From NCBI GenBank assembly GCA_964450955.1, contig CAYVFI010000002.1, positions 186,001 through 250,000 of the forward strand: a DNA stretch of 64,000 nt, written 5' to 3'. Below, piece by piece: positions 9,491 through 18,658 of this stretch. How positions within the stretch are numbered: the stretch's first letter is position 1; every line of letters starts with the position of its first letter. Source of the stretch: CAYNWT01 sp964450955 (lineage in GTDB: Bacteria; Planctomycetota; Planctomycetia; Planctomycetales; Planctomycetaceae). The notes below the pieces were generated by a model. The model did not search any database, was not told the origin of the DNA, and saw only the letters and a list, made by a program, of their open reading frames with translations. The translations under genes were made by a program, and so were the position numbers.

Positions 9491-10612
9491 CTAGAACCGA
9501 AATGGTTCCGGAGCGATCTCGTAGCCGGGGCGCATGCCCACGTTCAGCAGCAGACCAATCGCCAGACACGTCGAAACCAGACTACTGCCGCCGTAGCTGG
9601 CCAGCGGCAAAGTCATACCGGTAATCGGCATCAGGCCGACTGTCATTCCGGCGTTGATGACAGCCTGTGACGCCAGCAGGGTCACAATTCCAACGGCCAA
9701 CAAACGCCCGAACGGTTCCTGCGTGCTGGCCGCAATCCGCAGTCCCGACGCACACAACAAACAGTACAGCCCCAGCATCGCCGCGCAGCCCACGAAGCCC
9801 CAGCGTTCACCAACCAGGCAAAAGATGAAGTCTTCCCGAGCCGCCGGTAAGTGGTAGGCGTCGGGATCGTCGATCGCGTTCCCGTTAACTCGACTACCAC
9901 CTAAACCGCCGAACGCCAGGATCTGTTTTGACTGATGCAGGTGATATCCGTCTCCGGTCGGAGCCTTCCCTCCGTCCTGCTGTGTGAACACCGTGACGAT
10001 TCGCGATCGCTGTTCGCTGCTCATCCCGATCCAAAGTACCGGCACCATCGCGACCCCCAACATCGCGATCGTCGCCAAGTGCCGAAACCGCGCACCGGCG
10101 GCGAACAGCATTGTGAACAGAACCGGAATGAACAATAGCGAGGTTCCAAGGTCTGGCTGCCTGAGAATCAAAAACATCGGCACCAGCGTGATCACAAACG
10201 GCACGATTAACCCCGTCAGCCGCCGATAATTCTTGCGGTACATCAGATAGTGAGCCAGCGCCATGATGAAGGTCAGCTTTGCAATTTCTGACGGCTGGAA
10301 GTCCATGAACCCCAGCGGAATCCACCGCCGCGCGCCGTTGCGGACGGGCATGAAGTAAGTCAGCCCCAGCAGCAGAATCGTGATTCCGAACAACACGTAG
10401 CTCAGCGTCCGCAACTGCCGATATGGAACCAGCGTCGCGCCGATCAGGACCATGCTGGCCAGCAGGACCCATACCAGTTGCCGCTGCAGCAGGCCTGTCA
10501 GCCCCAACAGTTCATCTGCTCGGCCGATCGCGTTCGCTCCGCAGAAAATCAGCAAAGCTGTGCACAACAGTGGCACCAGTGGTGCTCGGCGAATCCATTC
10601 ACCTATCGACAA
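9491..10612 (-). CDS. rodA: Rod shape-determining protein RodA (SEDS glycosyltransferase)
   Basis: The 373-residue protein has about ten membrane segments and the SEDS signatures GARRWIPLGFMDFQPSEIAKL, RQPDLGTSLLF, GLGGSRVNGNAIDD, HLPAAREDFIFCLVGERWG and GMTVGLMPITGMTLPLASYGGSS. SEDS proteins polymerise peptidoglycan glycan strands; RodA works in cell elongation, FtsW in division. The sequence GLMPITGMTLP and the short N-terminus favour RodA. The start is TTG at 10612, preceded by AGGA at a fitting distance; the overlapping ATG at 10620 is out of frame. It diverges from the rhomboid gene. Finding a SEDS gene agrees with the view that planctomycetes have peptidoglycan, although many lack parts of the division machinery. 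Confidence 0.92.
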   Translation of the reverse strand: MSIGEWIRRAPLVPLLCTALLIFCGANAIGRADELLGLTGLLQRQLVWVLLASMVLIGATLVPYRQLRTLSYVLFGITILLLGLTYFMPVRNGARRWIPLGFMDFQPSEIAKLTFIMALAHYLMYRKNYRRLTGLIVPFVITLVPMFLILRQPDLGTSLLFIPVLFTMLFAAGARFRHLATIAMLGVAMVPVLWIGMSSEQRSRIVTVFTQQDGGKAPTGDGYHLHQSKQILAFGGLGGSRVNGNAIDDPDAYHLPAAREDFIFCLVGERWGFVGCAAMLGLYCLLCASGLRIAASTQEPFGRLLAVGIVTLLASQAVINAGMTVGLMPITGMTLPLASYGGSSLVSTCLAIGLLLNVGMRPGYEIAPEPFRF

Positions 10613-10668
10613 AGAAGCATCCTGCTGATTGTGGTGGGGCGAAACTTGTTAAAAACCCGGGACGACCG

Positions 10669-12219
10669 ATGTCGCAGGTTTCGTTATCATCCGTAGTCGA
10701 TGCGACTTACCTGTTCCTGCACCCCGAAACCGCGGCCGAAATGCTAATGCTTCTTCGCAAGCAGTGGAAGCTGTATCCCATCACCTGCGTGCTGGTGGGT
10801 ATCGGGTTTCTGCTGTTTGTCGTCACCCGGCTGTGGTGGGCGTGGACCTGGCTTCCCTGGGGCATGGCGGTCGGCATCACGCTGGTTCACGAAAGCACCG
10901 GTTTCCTAAGCGATCTACTGCCGGCAACTCACGTTCTGAACGCAATTGAGGGGCAGGATCTGCAAACCGTTCTGGAAACGTTCGGCGCGTTGGGTATCGG
11001 TGAACTTTGGGACGGGCAGATTTGGCGATTGCTTACCTCAGCGTTCCACCACGGGTTCACTTTGCACGTGAGCGGAAACCTTGTGGTCTTGTGGCTTCTG
11101 GGAACGCTGATTGAAGAACACTACAACCGTTGGTGGTACGCTGCGTTCTGCGTGGGTAGCGCGATTTTTTCGGTCGCCGCTGAAGCTTTGAACGCTCAAC
11201 CATCGGTCGGGCTTTCGGGAACCGGCTACGCGATGTTTGGGTTCCTGGTTATCGTTCGTCTTCGAGAACCATACATCGCGATGGTGATACCACGAATTAT
11301 TGTGAACGCTGGCATCATCTCAATGTTTACCTGCCTGCCCATCACGTGGCTCGGAATTCTGCCGGTGGCGAACATCGCCCACTTCTCAGGATTCTTCTAC
11401 GGGCTGGCCGGCGGATGGGCCATGATCGCTCAACGCCAGAACCTCGCGCATGCGGCGTTTGCATTACCGCACCTGCTGCTGGTTCCGTTTTGTCTTCTGG
11501 CCACGAAACCCACGTGGACTGACTTTTATCACGACCATCAGGCGACTTTGCTGGTGCAGTCCACGGACGATCCGAAGGTGCGAATAAAAACGCTGCAGGG
11601 AATGCTGGTCAAGTATCCTGATCGGACAAGGCTCAGAGTTCAATTAGTGTCCGCACTTGCCAGCGACGACCGTAACAACGAAGCACTGTCTTGTGCGTTG
11701 GAAGGCTGGGACGGAACCGAAGGTGAGATGCAACAGCTTCTCATTCGGCAAATCGATGGACTGACTCGCATTGTCGACGCCGACCATCAAGTCATGGCGT
11801 TCGGGGCGGTACTTAAAAAAGCTCCCCATCGTACCGACGCTCGAATACGTCTTGTCGCGGCTCTCGCAACGGCAGATCAACGAGACGCAGCGTGGAAGGT
11901 CGCGCTCGAAGGTTGGGACGGAACCTACAGCCTGCCACAACAGGCAATCAAGCAACAGATTCAGGCTCTTTGGAAACTCATGCCAAACCCCGACGCGCGT
12001 GAGGCTGCCGAACTGGTCATGGATGATGTGCTGGGAGATCAGTCAGAATCACTCAAGGAAGAATTCGACCTGGGCTGGCTTAGCGTCGAATCCAACATCA
12101 TGTGGAAAGCCGAAGCAGATCGGGCTGCTGCCCGGCAAGATCAGATGAACGCACCTCAGCCCGGCCCGGAAATCGATCCGAACCTGCCTAACAGCGCCGG
12201 CTTCGGTCGTCGGCTTTAG
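10669..12219 (+). CDS. Rhomboid-family intramembrane serine protease with TPR-like C-terminal region
   Basis: The 516-residue protein has an N-terminal membrane part with the rhomboid signatures: LLTSAFHHGFTLHVSGN (about 121-137), the nucleophile GLSGTGYAMFG (Ser183) and the catalytic His238 in NIAHFSGFFYGLAGGW. Rhomboids cut transmembrane helices of other proteins. After the last membrane segment (about 265-285) comes a soluble region of about 200 residues with two similar helical repeats around ALEGWDGT, resembling TPR units; it may bind a partner or substrate. The ATG at 10669 is the first that gives a sensible N-terminus; the frame is open further upstream but there overlaps rodA. It is translationally coupled to the next gene. 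Confidence 0.88.
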   Translation: MSQVSLSSVVDATYLFLHPETAAEMLMLLRKQWKLYPITCVLVGIGFLLFVVTRLWWAWTWLPWGMAVGITLVHESTGFLSDLLPATHVLNAIEGQDLQTVLETFGALGIGELWDGQIWRLLTSAFHHGFTLHVSGNLVVLWLLGTLIEEHYNRWWYAAFCVGSAIFSVAAEALNAQPSVGLSGTGYAMFGFLVIVRLREPYIAMVIPRIIVNAGIISMFTCLPITWLGILPVANIAHFSGFFYGLAGGWAMIAQRQNLAHAAFALPHLLLVPFCLLATKPTWTDFYHDHQATLLVQSTDDPKVRIKTLQGMLVKYPDRTRLRVQLVSALASDDRNNEALSCALEGWDGTEGEMQQLLIRQIDGLTRIVDADHQVMAFGAVLKKAPHRTDARIRLVAALATADQRDAAWKVALEGWDGTYSLPQQAIKQQIQALWKLMPNPDAREAAELVMDDVLGDQSESLKEEFDLGWLSVESNIMWKAEADRAAARQDQMNAPQPGPEIDPNLPNSAGFGRRL

Positions 12220-12224
12220 TGGTG

Positions 12225-13727
12225 ATGGGGGCTCTTCCGGAAACAGCACGCCGGACTGGTTGGTGGTTCGCCGCGATCGTGGCCGGCATCGTGTTCACGT
12301 GGTTCAGTCACAAACCACTGTACCACTCGGACCTGTGGGCTCACCTGTCGTACGGCCGTCTGATCTGTTCGAACCGAGCCCTCCCCGGGACCGAACCGTT
12401 CATGCCTCTGGCAAGCGATGTCCCGTTTGTCGCGACTGCCTGGCTATCGCAGGTCGGCGGGTTCCAAACATTTGCTATCAGCGGACTGCACGGACTTCAG
12501 GTTCTCTACGCCGGATTAATAGCAGCGTCCGCCGCGTTGTTGTCATGCGTTGGCTATCGAAGAACACACAGCGCGGTGTGGTCGTTTGCGGCATCGTTGG
12601 TGTTTGTGTTCGTTACCTCGACTCAACTGCAAATTATCCGGCCCCAGCTGGCTGGCATGCTGTGCTTTACAGCTTTGCTTTGGCTGATCGATCGGGTACC
12701 ACTTTCGGGCCGCCGATACGCAGGCATCGCAGTGCTGTTCGCGCTGTGGGCCAATCTTCACCCGTCATTCCCGGCCGGGTTGATTCTAATCGCGTGCTAC
12801 GCGGCGGGGCGTTTTCTTGATCTCTGGCAACGCACAGGCAAACTATTGCTGCCGTGGCGTGATTCCCGAACCATCAGCCTTGTGGTCGCACTCGCTGTGG
12901 CAAGCATCGCCGTTTTGCTAAACCCGTACGGATTTCGGGTCTACCTTGAGACTCTGGCAGTATCCAATAACCCGAACGTCAGATCGCTGCTGGATTGGCA
13001 GCCGCTCAGGCTGACATCAACGCAGGGAACCCGAGCCACCATTGCCGTGGTAATCCTGATTGTGTTGTTTCGGTTTACGCCCCGACGACGAAGGATCAGT
13101 GAACTGCTTCTTTTACTTTTGTCGGGAATCGGCATGCTGTTGACGTCTCGCATGATTAGCTGGTGGAGCCCACTGGCGGCACTGACGATTGCAACTCACG
13201 GAAACGCAATCACGCGGCGTAAGTTACGACAGCTTCGGTGCGTTCAATTCGGTACAAACAGCAGGCGGGTCTTGCTGCTCACCGTCATCACGGGCGCGCT
13301 GTGGTTCTCTACCGTGCCGCATGCGGTGAATCTTGTTCAACGAAAACCGATCCAGGTCGTGATATCGACGCAGACACCAATAGAAGCTGCGGCGATCGCG
13401 ATTTCCGCAGCCGATGGCAACCTGATCTTCAGTCCCAACACGTGGGGCGACTATCTAACGTGGATTAGCAACGGTCGAGCTCAAGTCTTCGCGACTTCGC
13501 ACGCTCATCTCATTCCGTCCGATGTCTGGCAGGACTACATGACCGTCTCGCGCGGGCAGGGTGGCTGTCTGGAGGTCCTAACCAAACGCAACGTTGCGGT
13601 CGTGCTGATCGGGCATCGCCGCCCAGCGCTCGTGAACGCTCTGGACAGTTCGCCAGACTGGACCCGGGTCGCAGTCACCAAACGAGCCAGCGTTTTCGCG
13701 CGGCGCATGGAAAAAGGACCGCAGTAA
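12225..13727 (+). CDS. Polytopic membrane protein, GT-C glycosyltransferase-like
   Basis: A 500-residue integral membrane protein with about nine to eleven hydrophobic segments. The N-terminal SDLWAHLSYGRLI resembles the DPDLWWHL-type motif in the first extracytoplasmic loop of many uncharacterised GT-C-like proteins, where acidic residues handle a lipid-linked sugar. The last 130 residues form a soluble domain after a final helix (WGDYLTWIS, DVWQDYMTVSRG). Glycosyltransfer is inferred from topology and one motif only. GTG codons at 12219 and 12222 are alternative starts; the first overlaps the stop codon of the rhomboid gene, so the two genes are coupled and may share a process at the membrane. 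Confidence 0.7.
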   Translation: MGALPETARRTGWWFAAIVAGIVFTWFSHKPLYHSDLWAHLSYGRLICSNRALPGTEPFMPLASDVPFVATAWLSQVGGFQTFAISGLHGLQVLYAGLIAASAALLSCVGYRRTHSAVWSFAASLVFVFVTSTQLQIIRPQLAGMLCFTALLWLIDRVPLSGRRYAGIAVLFALWANLHPSFPAGLILIACYAAGRFLDLWQRTGKLLLPWRDSRTISLVVALAVASIAVLLNPYGFRVYLETLAVSNNPNVRSLLDWQPLRLTSTQGTRATIAVVILIVLFRFTPRRRRISELLLLLLSGIGMLLTSRMISWWSPLAALTIATHGNAITRRKLRQLRCVQFGTNSRRVLLLTVITGALWFSTVPHAVNLVQRKPIQVVISTQTPIEAAAIAISAADGNLIFSPNTWGDYLTWISNGRAQVFATSHAHLIPSDVWQDYMTVSRGQGGCLEVLTKRNVAVVLIGHRRPALVNALDSSPDWTRVAVTKRASVFARRMEKGPQ

Positions 13728-13739
13728 GTGCGGCCCTTT
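13713..13739. terminator. Weak hairpin at the convergent gene end
   Basis: AAAGG-a-CCGCA at 13713-13723 can pair with TGCGG-c-CCTTT at 13729-13739 with a 5-base loop. It includes the stop codon of the membrane protein and has only a short T run. It may end transcripts in both directions between the convergent genes. Confidence 0.45.
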
Positions 13740-13766
13740 GCTGTTGGTTTCTGCAACCAGTCGGTC

Positions 13767-14108
13767 CTACTTCATGAAGAAGTCTGTTGGACCTTTCAGT
13801 GTGTAGTACGGGTACTGCACAGTTGCGGCAGGCGTGTTTTGCTGTGGGTACGATAGGTTGTTTGGAACCTTGTAGTTCACGTAATTCCTGTGCACCGGGT
13901 GAAAGGGGAGGTTCAACTTGTTGCCGGCTCCGCTACCGCCGCACAAGCTGTCTCCGCATAGACCGCGACCACCACATTGGGCGCTCTTGCAGTTGACGTT
14001 ATATCCCGGCGGTGGACACTGCCCACGCAGGACCTGATTGCCTGAGCAGCCAGTCAGTGCAAATGCCAATAGTCCAACACCCAGAACGGACATGAGCTTC
14101 CGTGTCAT
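13767..14108 (-). CDS. Small Cys-rich lipoprotein, unknown function
   Basis: The 113-residue product has a signal peptide ending in the lipobox LTGC (Cys20). I chose the ATG at 14108 (MTRKLMSV), which gives a short basic start before the hydrophobic stretch; an upstream in-frame ATG at 14117 is possible. The mature part has six or more Cys in a Gly-rich segment (GYNVNCKSAQCGGRGLCGDS), then a Tyr/Pro/Asn-rich tail. The Cys pattern could form disulfides in the periplasm. I do not recognise the family. It ends convergent to the GT-C-like gene. Confidence 0.7.
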   Translation of the reverse strand: MTRKLMSVLGVGLLAFALTGCSGNQVLRGQCPPPGYNVNCKSAQCGGRGLCGDSLCGGSGAGNKLNLPFHPVHRNYVNYKVPNNLSYPQQNTPAATVQYPYYTLKGPTDFFMK

Positions 14109-14483
14109 CAGAGCCACCCTTTGGATCTCAGTGATTCATTTCTGAACCGCCTTCTCGGCGATTCCAGGTGGAATCCAATTGCACCGCAAGACGGTTCAGT
14201 TCCACCCTCGTTCTTTCTTATCGGTCACAACGCCCGCAGAATGCGGAGAAACCTGCGAAAACGAACCAAGTCTCTAACTACCCCCGTTTCTCGATCTTGC
14301 ACGAATAGGTCAGTCCGTATAAAGTCCGGCTCGAACGAAGGGTGAAGGAATCGCCATAAGTTCATATTCAGTCAAGGGTTTCGTTAGGTAGACGTGTCTT
14401 CGGGGGCGTCCTTGAGACCCCATGTTTGGCGGGTTCACTGCACCAGGTGAATCTTCGCCAGTCGGCCAAAAAGGAGATTCGCC
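14109..14483. other. Divergent intergenic region
   Basis: About 375 bases between the divergent lipoprotein and isomerase genes. It must hold promoters for both, but I see no confident -35/-10 pair, palindrome or RNA. A short open frame inside (from 14121) is rich in Arg and Ser and looks non-coding. Confidence 0.45.
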
Positions 14484-15233
14484 GTGCAGATCGCTGCATC
14501 CACCAGATGTTATTCCAGTGATTCGATGAAGGATTGCTGTGGCAAACTGGTAGACCATGGCTTTCGAAAAGTTGAACTGTGCTTGAATGAAGACGGCCCA
14601 GCCGTACTGAAGCCTAGTACAGTGCTTGAAGATCCCGAACGCGCTGGCCATCAATTTAGTGAAGCGACGCGGCTGACTCCCGTCGCCATTGATCTGGAAA
14701 GTGATGTCGATGGGGCAACCTTCAAAGCAATCGTCTCATTCGCGCGAGCTTTAAAGCTGACGCAGATCTCTGTGACATCTTCCGTTGTTGGAACACCGTT
14801 CAACACTGAGATCGATCGGCTTAAAGAATTCACAAGGCTTGCTGCCGAAGGCGGGGTGCGTGTTTCAATGAAAACGCACTCTGGCTGCCTGACCGAAGAT
14901 CCACACACCGCTGTAGAACTGTGTCAGTCGGTTAAGGGGCTTGGTATCACGCTGGACCCCAGCCACTACATCTGCAACCCACGCGGTGTTGTCGATCACG
15001 ACATCGTATTCCCGTACGTGTTCCACTGTCACTTTCGTGACACGCTGCCAGAACAGTTGCAGGTTCAGGCTGGGCTTGGCGAAGTCGATTACAGCCGCTG
15101 CCTAAGCATGCTACGTCAAACGGACTTCGATGCAGCGGCGTCCGTTGACCTTTTGCCGGGCACGGACGACGAGAATTTTGAGTACCCACTTGAGATGCGA
15201 AAGCTGCGCATGCTGTTGGAGTCGCTGTTGTAG
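14484..15233 (+). CDS. Sugar phosphate isomerase/epimerase-like TIM barrel protein
   Basis: The 249-residue protein belongs to the xylose isomerase-like/AP-endonuclease-2 TIM barrel superfamily. Visible family positions are the strand ends KVELCLNED (about 29-37), VAIDLESD, ISVTSSVVG, VSMKTHSG (about 133), ITLDPSHYI (about 158) and FHCHFRDT (about 178), which supply the acidic and His ligands of a divalent metal site. The substrate is unknown. The start is GTG at 14484 with AAGGAG eight bases upstream. A strong hairpin terminator follows at 15271. Confidence 0.8.
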   Translation: MQIAASTRCYSSDSMKDCCGKLVDHGFRKVELCLNEDGPAVLKPSTVLEDPERAGHQFSEATRLTPVAIDLESDVDGATFKAIVSFARALKLTQISVTSSVVGTPFNTEIDRLKEFTRLAAEGGVRVSMKTHSGCLTEDPHTAVELCQSVKGLGITLDPSHYICNPRGVVDHDIVFPYVFHCHFRDTLPEQLQVQAGLGEVDYSRCLSMLRQTDFDAAASVDLLPGTDDENFEYPLEMRKLRMLLESLL

Positions 15234-15270
15234 CACTCGTGGCTGCGGCTGAATCAGATAGATAAAAACA

Positions 15271-15303
15271 AAACGGCACTCTTTCAAGAGTGCCGTTTTT
15301 TCG
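15271..15303. terminator. Strong bidirectional terminator
   Basis: A perfect 13-bp stem: AAACGGCACTCTT at 15271-15283, a TC loop, and AAGAGTGCCGTTT at 15286-15298. T runs follow on the plus strand and A runs precede it, so it can end both the isomerase transcript (plus) and the pseudopilin transcript (minus). Confidence 0.92.
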
Positions 15304-15331
15304 TAGGTCAGATGAATGCGGACGTGGCTCC

Positions 15332-16342
15332 CTAGAATTCCACGTAAACTCCGTCGTCACGATCGCCCAAATTTCGCCATGTCTCTGAATCCATTGTGTT
15401 GCTGAATGAGCGGACTGAGCCATCCATGAGCAATGAGTTCACTGCCTGTGGGTGGTAGCTTCGTGAGGTTACGGCAGCGTATGTTGCACCGTTACACGAC
15501 TTTTCTTCTCGGCAGTTCGTAAAATCGACGTCGTATGCCACTCCGCCGACTTCGTACGGCACAATGGTGTTGGGCGGGTAGGTGGTCGTGAATCCGGTTT
15601 GATGAACGCGACCATCCACCCATTCAGTGTGGCCTGTTTCGGTCTTGAAACTGCCACCAAGAGCCGCAATTTCACTTGGGCCCGGGATCACGTCTGTGGC
15701 CGCATCTCCGTCGCGGAAGTAAGGTGTAAATGCCTTTACTTCCGAGAAGCACAAAACGTTGCTTGTGCCATCGCTGAAGTCCCGAAACCGAGTCGGTTCG
15801 TTCGGCACGAATGCGCCGCCGCCGGACTTGCCTGTGGCATTGTCCCAAACAAACCAACTGCCGCCGTTGAACGCGTAATTAATCGGGTAGTGAATCCGCT
15901 GTCCATTTTCGGTTCGGGCTCTGTCCTTGAGTTCGCTTGGGCACTGATAGCCTGCGACCTTGTGGATGGCGACTCCGGCATTCACGGGATCGTCGTAGGC
16001 CTGACCCAAATCTGCGAGGTCGGCAAGGTTCCCCTGCTCGAGGTATGGAAGCAGCCTGGCCTGAACAGACCACTCCCCAGCCGGACTTGCGTAGTCAACC
16101 ATAAAGCTGACTGGAAAGTGCCGGTGGACGTCATGGAAGTTGTGAACGGCAATTCCAATTTGCCGCAGGTTGTTCTTGCACTCGGTACGGCGGGCGGCTT
16201 CGCGGGCCATCTGGACAGCAGGCAGCAGTAACGCAACCAAAATTGCGATGATTGCAATCACCACAAGTAGCTCAATTAGTGTGAATCCGTCGCGGTAAGC
16301 TGAACTCTCTTCAGAGCCCTTAGACGCGTTTTTTCTAATCAT
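15332..16342 (-). CDS. DUF1559 pseudopilin-like protein
   Basis: This 336-residue protein carries the type IV prepilin cleavage/methylation motif GFTLIELLVVIAIIAILVAL near residue 20, then MAREAARRTECKNNLRQIGIAVHNFHD, the hallmark of planctomycete DUF1559 proteins. The C-terminus has the standard signature around NSLLMDGSVRSFS. Planctomycetes carry many copies of this family; the members look like pseudopilins cut by a prepilin peptidase, but their role is unknown. The ATG at 16342 is preferred because it gives a short basic leader (MIRKNASKGSEESSAYRDG). A 15-base palindrome lies 24 bases upstream of the start (16366-16380). Confidence 0.93.
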   Translation of the reverse strand: MIRKNASKGSEESSAYRDGFTLIELLVVIAIIAILVALLLPAVQMAREAARRTECKNNLRQIGIAVHNFHDVHRHFPVSFMVDYASPAGEWSVQARLLPYLEQGNLADLADLGQAYDDPVNAGVAIHKVAGYQCPSELKDRARTENGQRIHYPINYAFNGGSWFVWDNATGKSGGGAFVPNEPTRFRDFSDGTSNVLCFSEVKAFTPYFRDGDAATDVIPGPSEIAALGGSFKTETGHTEWVDGRVHQTGFTTTYPPNTIVPYEVGGVAYDVDFTNCREEKSCNGATYAAVTSRSYHPQAVNSLLMDGSVRSFSNTMDSETWRNLGDRDDGVYVEF

Positions 16343-16365
16343 TTTTGGTCCCGAAAAATAAATAC

Positions 16366-16380
16366 TGAGACTCAGTCTCA
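16366..16380. promoter_or_regulatory. 15-base palindrome upstream of the DUF1559 gene
   Basis: TGAGACTCAGTCTCA is a perfect dyad around a central C. It lies 24-38 bases before the pseudopilin start codon, where a repressor operator or mRNA hairpin could act. The binding factor is unknown. Confidence 0.4.
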
Positions 16381-16562
16381 AGTTATGGCGTTATGTTAGA
16401 GCTGTTTCGGCGGCTGGCAACTGCAGCTCCTTCAGGAAATCCCTTTTTTTCCAGGAATCTCACCGGCAAAGCGAACCCCGATAAGGATCAACGTTGAGAC
16501 GTCGCTGACTCATCAGTAGAACGTAGTCCTTCGCCCAGTCGCCAATCAAAGACGGTTCCGCC

Positions 16563-18545
16563 ATGCTGCTACAGATTCTTGCGGCCATATTCCTCGCGCT
16601 GACGTTGACGAACGGTCCCGCACAGGCACAGTCGCCGCAGGCTGCTGCCAAAGAAAAGACTCAGCGGAAGTTCCTTGAAAAGCCGCTGTGGATCGCGTGG
16701 CATACCGGCTTCAGCGAGCAGGGGATCATGCAGTACCTCCAGTCCGTTTCCGAACAGACGGGCATCGCTGATGACCTGGGAGACGACATCCGGACTGAGA
16801 TAGAACGGGAACGTTCAAGCGGACGGCCAATCAAGGGCACCGCCATGTTCCTGGTCCAGGGACTCATTCCGGGCGTTGAGGTTTTGGATTTTCGCGAACT
16901 GAAGGATGAGGCAGAGTTCGACAAAATCGTCAAAGAGAGACAGCGGTTGTACGGCGGTAATGCAGCGAAAATCACTGGCTCAGGAAACTTCAAACATGTG
17001 GAATACACCCAAGTGTACGAGAGCCCCAAGTATGCGATGAAAACGACGAAAAACGAAGACGGCACAACCAAACAAGAATGGCTGCCAGTTACCGACAAGG
17101 ACGGCAAGCCGGTCATGCAGAAAAACGAATGGAAGCAGGCGACAAGTTTTCGTTTAGAGAAGGGGGTGCTGTTCGAAGGCAATTTTGATGAGCTCGAAGA
17201 CATGAAACTCCCAAGCGCCGATACGTTAGGGCTTGGGCGTCGGAGGCGCACCGAAGATTTGTACTTTCATGCCGATGTGAAAATGGTTCCCAAGGGTTTG
17301 AAAACAATCGCATGGAATCTCGTCAGTGCGCAGGCCAACATGATGATGCAACAGCGCGATAGCGAGAACCGGATCCCTTACGAGTTCCGCAAGTCGGTGT
17401 CTGATGTTGGAGTCGAGTTTCTGCGATCGGTTTTCTTTGACGTCGAAGAAGCAACCGGTTCCATTAAGTTTGCAACCGACACAAAGCCGCTCCGGGCTGA
17501 TTTTAACGTGAAGGTTCGCAGTAGCAGCAACATGGCCAAGCAGCTGCGGGCAATGGGCGCAGGTCAATCGCGACTGCCCGCCGATAAAGAAGACGTCATT
17601 TCATTCAAATCGACGTGGGCGATGCCGAAAGCGTTCCAGAAGATGCTTAGCACTGCGGCTCCCTACCTGCGCAGCCTGGCTGAGGAGGACATCCGGGATG
17701 ACGAAGCTATCGCTGGCGTGAACGGAATTGCCGACGCATTGGAAGGCAGCGCCGAGCAAGGTGAGTTTGAAACGATAATTAACTTTGGCGGCATCGAAGC
17801 CTCCGGCCCGGTTCTTTACGGAGCGATTCGTGCCGACAAAGGAAACCGGCTTTCAACTGGTCTTCAAGCCATACTCCAATTCGCATTCAGCCAGCAGTCG
17901 GGACCAAATGTCCCAACCATCGACACGCTTGAGGGAGCCGAAGGACGCCAGTACGTTCGCATCGCGTTCCCGGACATGCAGGTTGGAACCGAACTAAAAC
18001 CAGAATACGCCTACCTCACGGGAGACAAAGGAGCCATTTGGTTCGCCGTCGGCAGAAAGACCGCTTGGCAAATGCTGGAACACAAAATGGCACAGAGAAA
18101 CAGCAAACGCGGGCGTTCAGTACTTGCCACCTTCAGGATGGACATGGCCCGGTTCCTCGATCCCGGCGACCCGGCAGGACTTGGCGAACTGGGGAAACAG
18201 ATAGATCTGGAATTCGACAAGCTCGCCGCGCTTGAGTTCGCCTATGGTGGCGAACTGGACATGAAGAAGGTGAAGCTACCTCCCAACCGATCACTACTGG
18301 ATGTCGCTCTTGATGGCGGGCAAACAAATATGTCGATCTCCATCGACTCAGACAAGAAGGGCCTGTTTGTGAAGGCCGAAATTGGCGAGGCAATCGGCCG
18401 ATACCTGACCGCCAGGTACATGAGTTCCGTCAACAGAGCCATGGCCCGGCAGCGAGCCTACATGGAACTGCAGATGGAGAAGCAGAAACTGCAAATGCAG
18501 GAGGCAGCCGAACGAGCCAACAAGGCTGCCGGCGACAGCAAGTAA
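16563..18545 (+). CDS. Large secreted protein of unknown function
   Basis: A 660-residue protein with a signal peptide (hydrophobic 2-20, cut after AQAQ). The rest is soluble. It alternates beta-rich stretches with charged helices and ends in a Gln/Met/Glu-rich helix (about 628-655) that could form a coiled coil. I do not recognise a domain. Similar long secreted proteins are typical of planctomycete proteomes, but no function can be given. It is monocistronic: the DUF1559 gene diverges upstream and glutamine synthetase converges downstream, with a shared terminator between. Confidence 0.75.
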   Translation: MLLQILAAIFLALTLTNGPAQAQSPQAAAKEKTQRKFLEKPLWIAWHTGFSEQGIMQYLQSVSEQTGIADDLGDDIRTEIERERSSGRPIKGTAMFLVQGLIPGVEVLDFRELKDEAEFDKIVKERQRLYGGNAAKITGSGNFKHVEYTQVYESPKYAMKTTKNEDGTTKQEWLPVTDKDGKPVMQKNEWKQATSFRLEKGVLFEGNFDELEDMKLPSADTLGLGRRRRTEDLYFHADVKMVPKGLKTIAWNLVSAQANMMMQQRDSENRIPYEFRKSVSDVGVEFLRSVFFDVEEATGSIKFATDTKPLRADFNVKVRSSSNMAKQLRAMGAGQSRLPADKEDVISFKSTWAMPKAFQKMLSTAAPYLRSLAEEDIRDDEAIAGVNGIADALEGSAEQGEFETIINFGGIEASGPVLYGAIRADKGNRLSTGLQAILQFAFSQQSGPNVPTIDTLEGAEGRQYVRIAFPDMQVGTELKPEYAYLTGDKGAIWFAVGRKTAWQMLEHKMAQRNSKRGRSVLATFRMDMARFLDPGDPAGLGELGKQIDLEFDKLAALEFAYGGELDMKKVKLPPNRSLLDVALDGGQTNMSISIDSDKKGLFVKAEIGEAIGRYLTARYMSSVNRAMARQRAYMELQMEKQKLQMQEAAERANKAAGDSK

Positions 18546-18591
18546 AGCTGCGTAGTCCCCAGAACTGCATTTCCTCCCTGGTCCAGAAAAA

Positions 18592-18624
18592 AAGCCCTGC
18601 ACGGACTAGATCTGTGCAGGGCTT
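18592..18624. terminator. Strong terminator between secreted protein and glutamine synthetase
   Basis: AAGCCCTGCAC at 18592-18602 pairs perfectly with GTGCAGGGCTT at 18614-18624 around an 11-base loop. The A run at 18587-18593 becomes a T run on the minus strand, so it best fits the end of the glutamine synthetase transcript; it can also stop plus-strand transcripts. Confidence 0.9.
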
Positions 18625-18658
18625 GGTTCTTTGGTATCCCAAGCAGGTTGGGACTTGT

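Noticed and set aside
9485..9498. GGTTC-ACTA-GAACC hairpin at the rodA end
   Set aside because: Very short stem overlapping the stop codon, without a T run.
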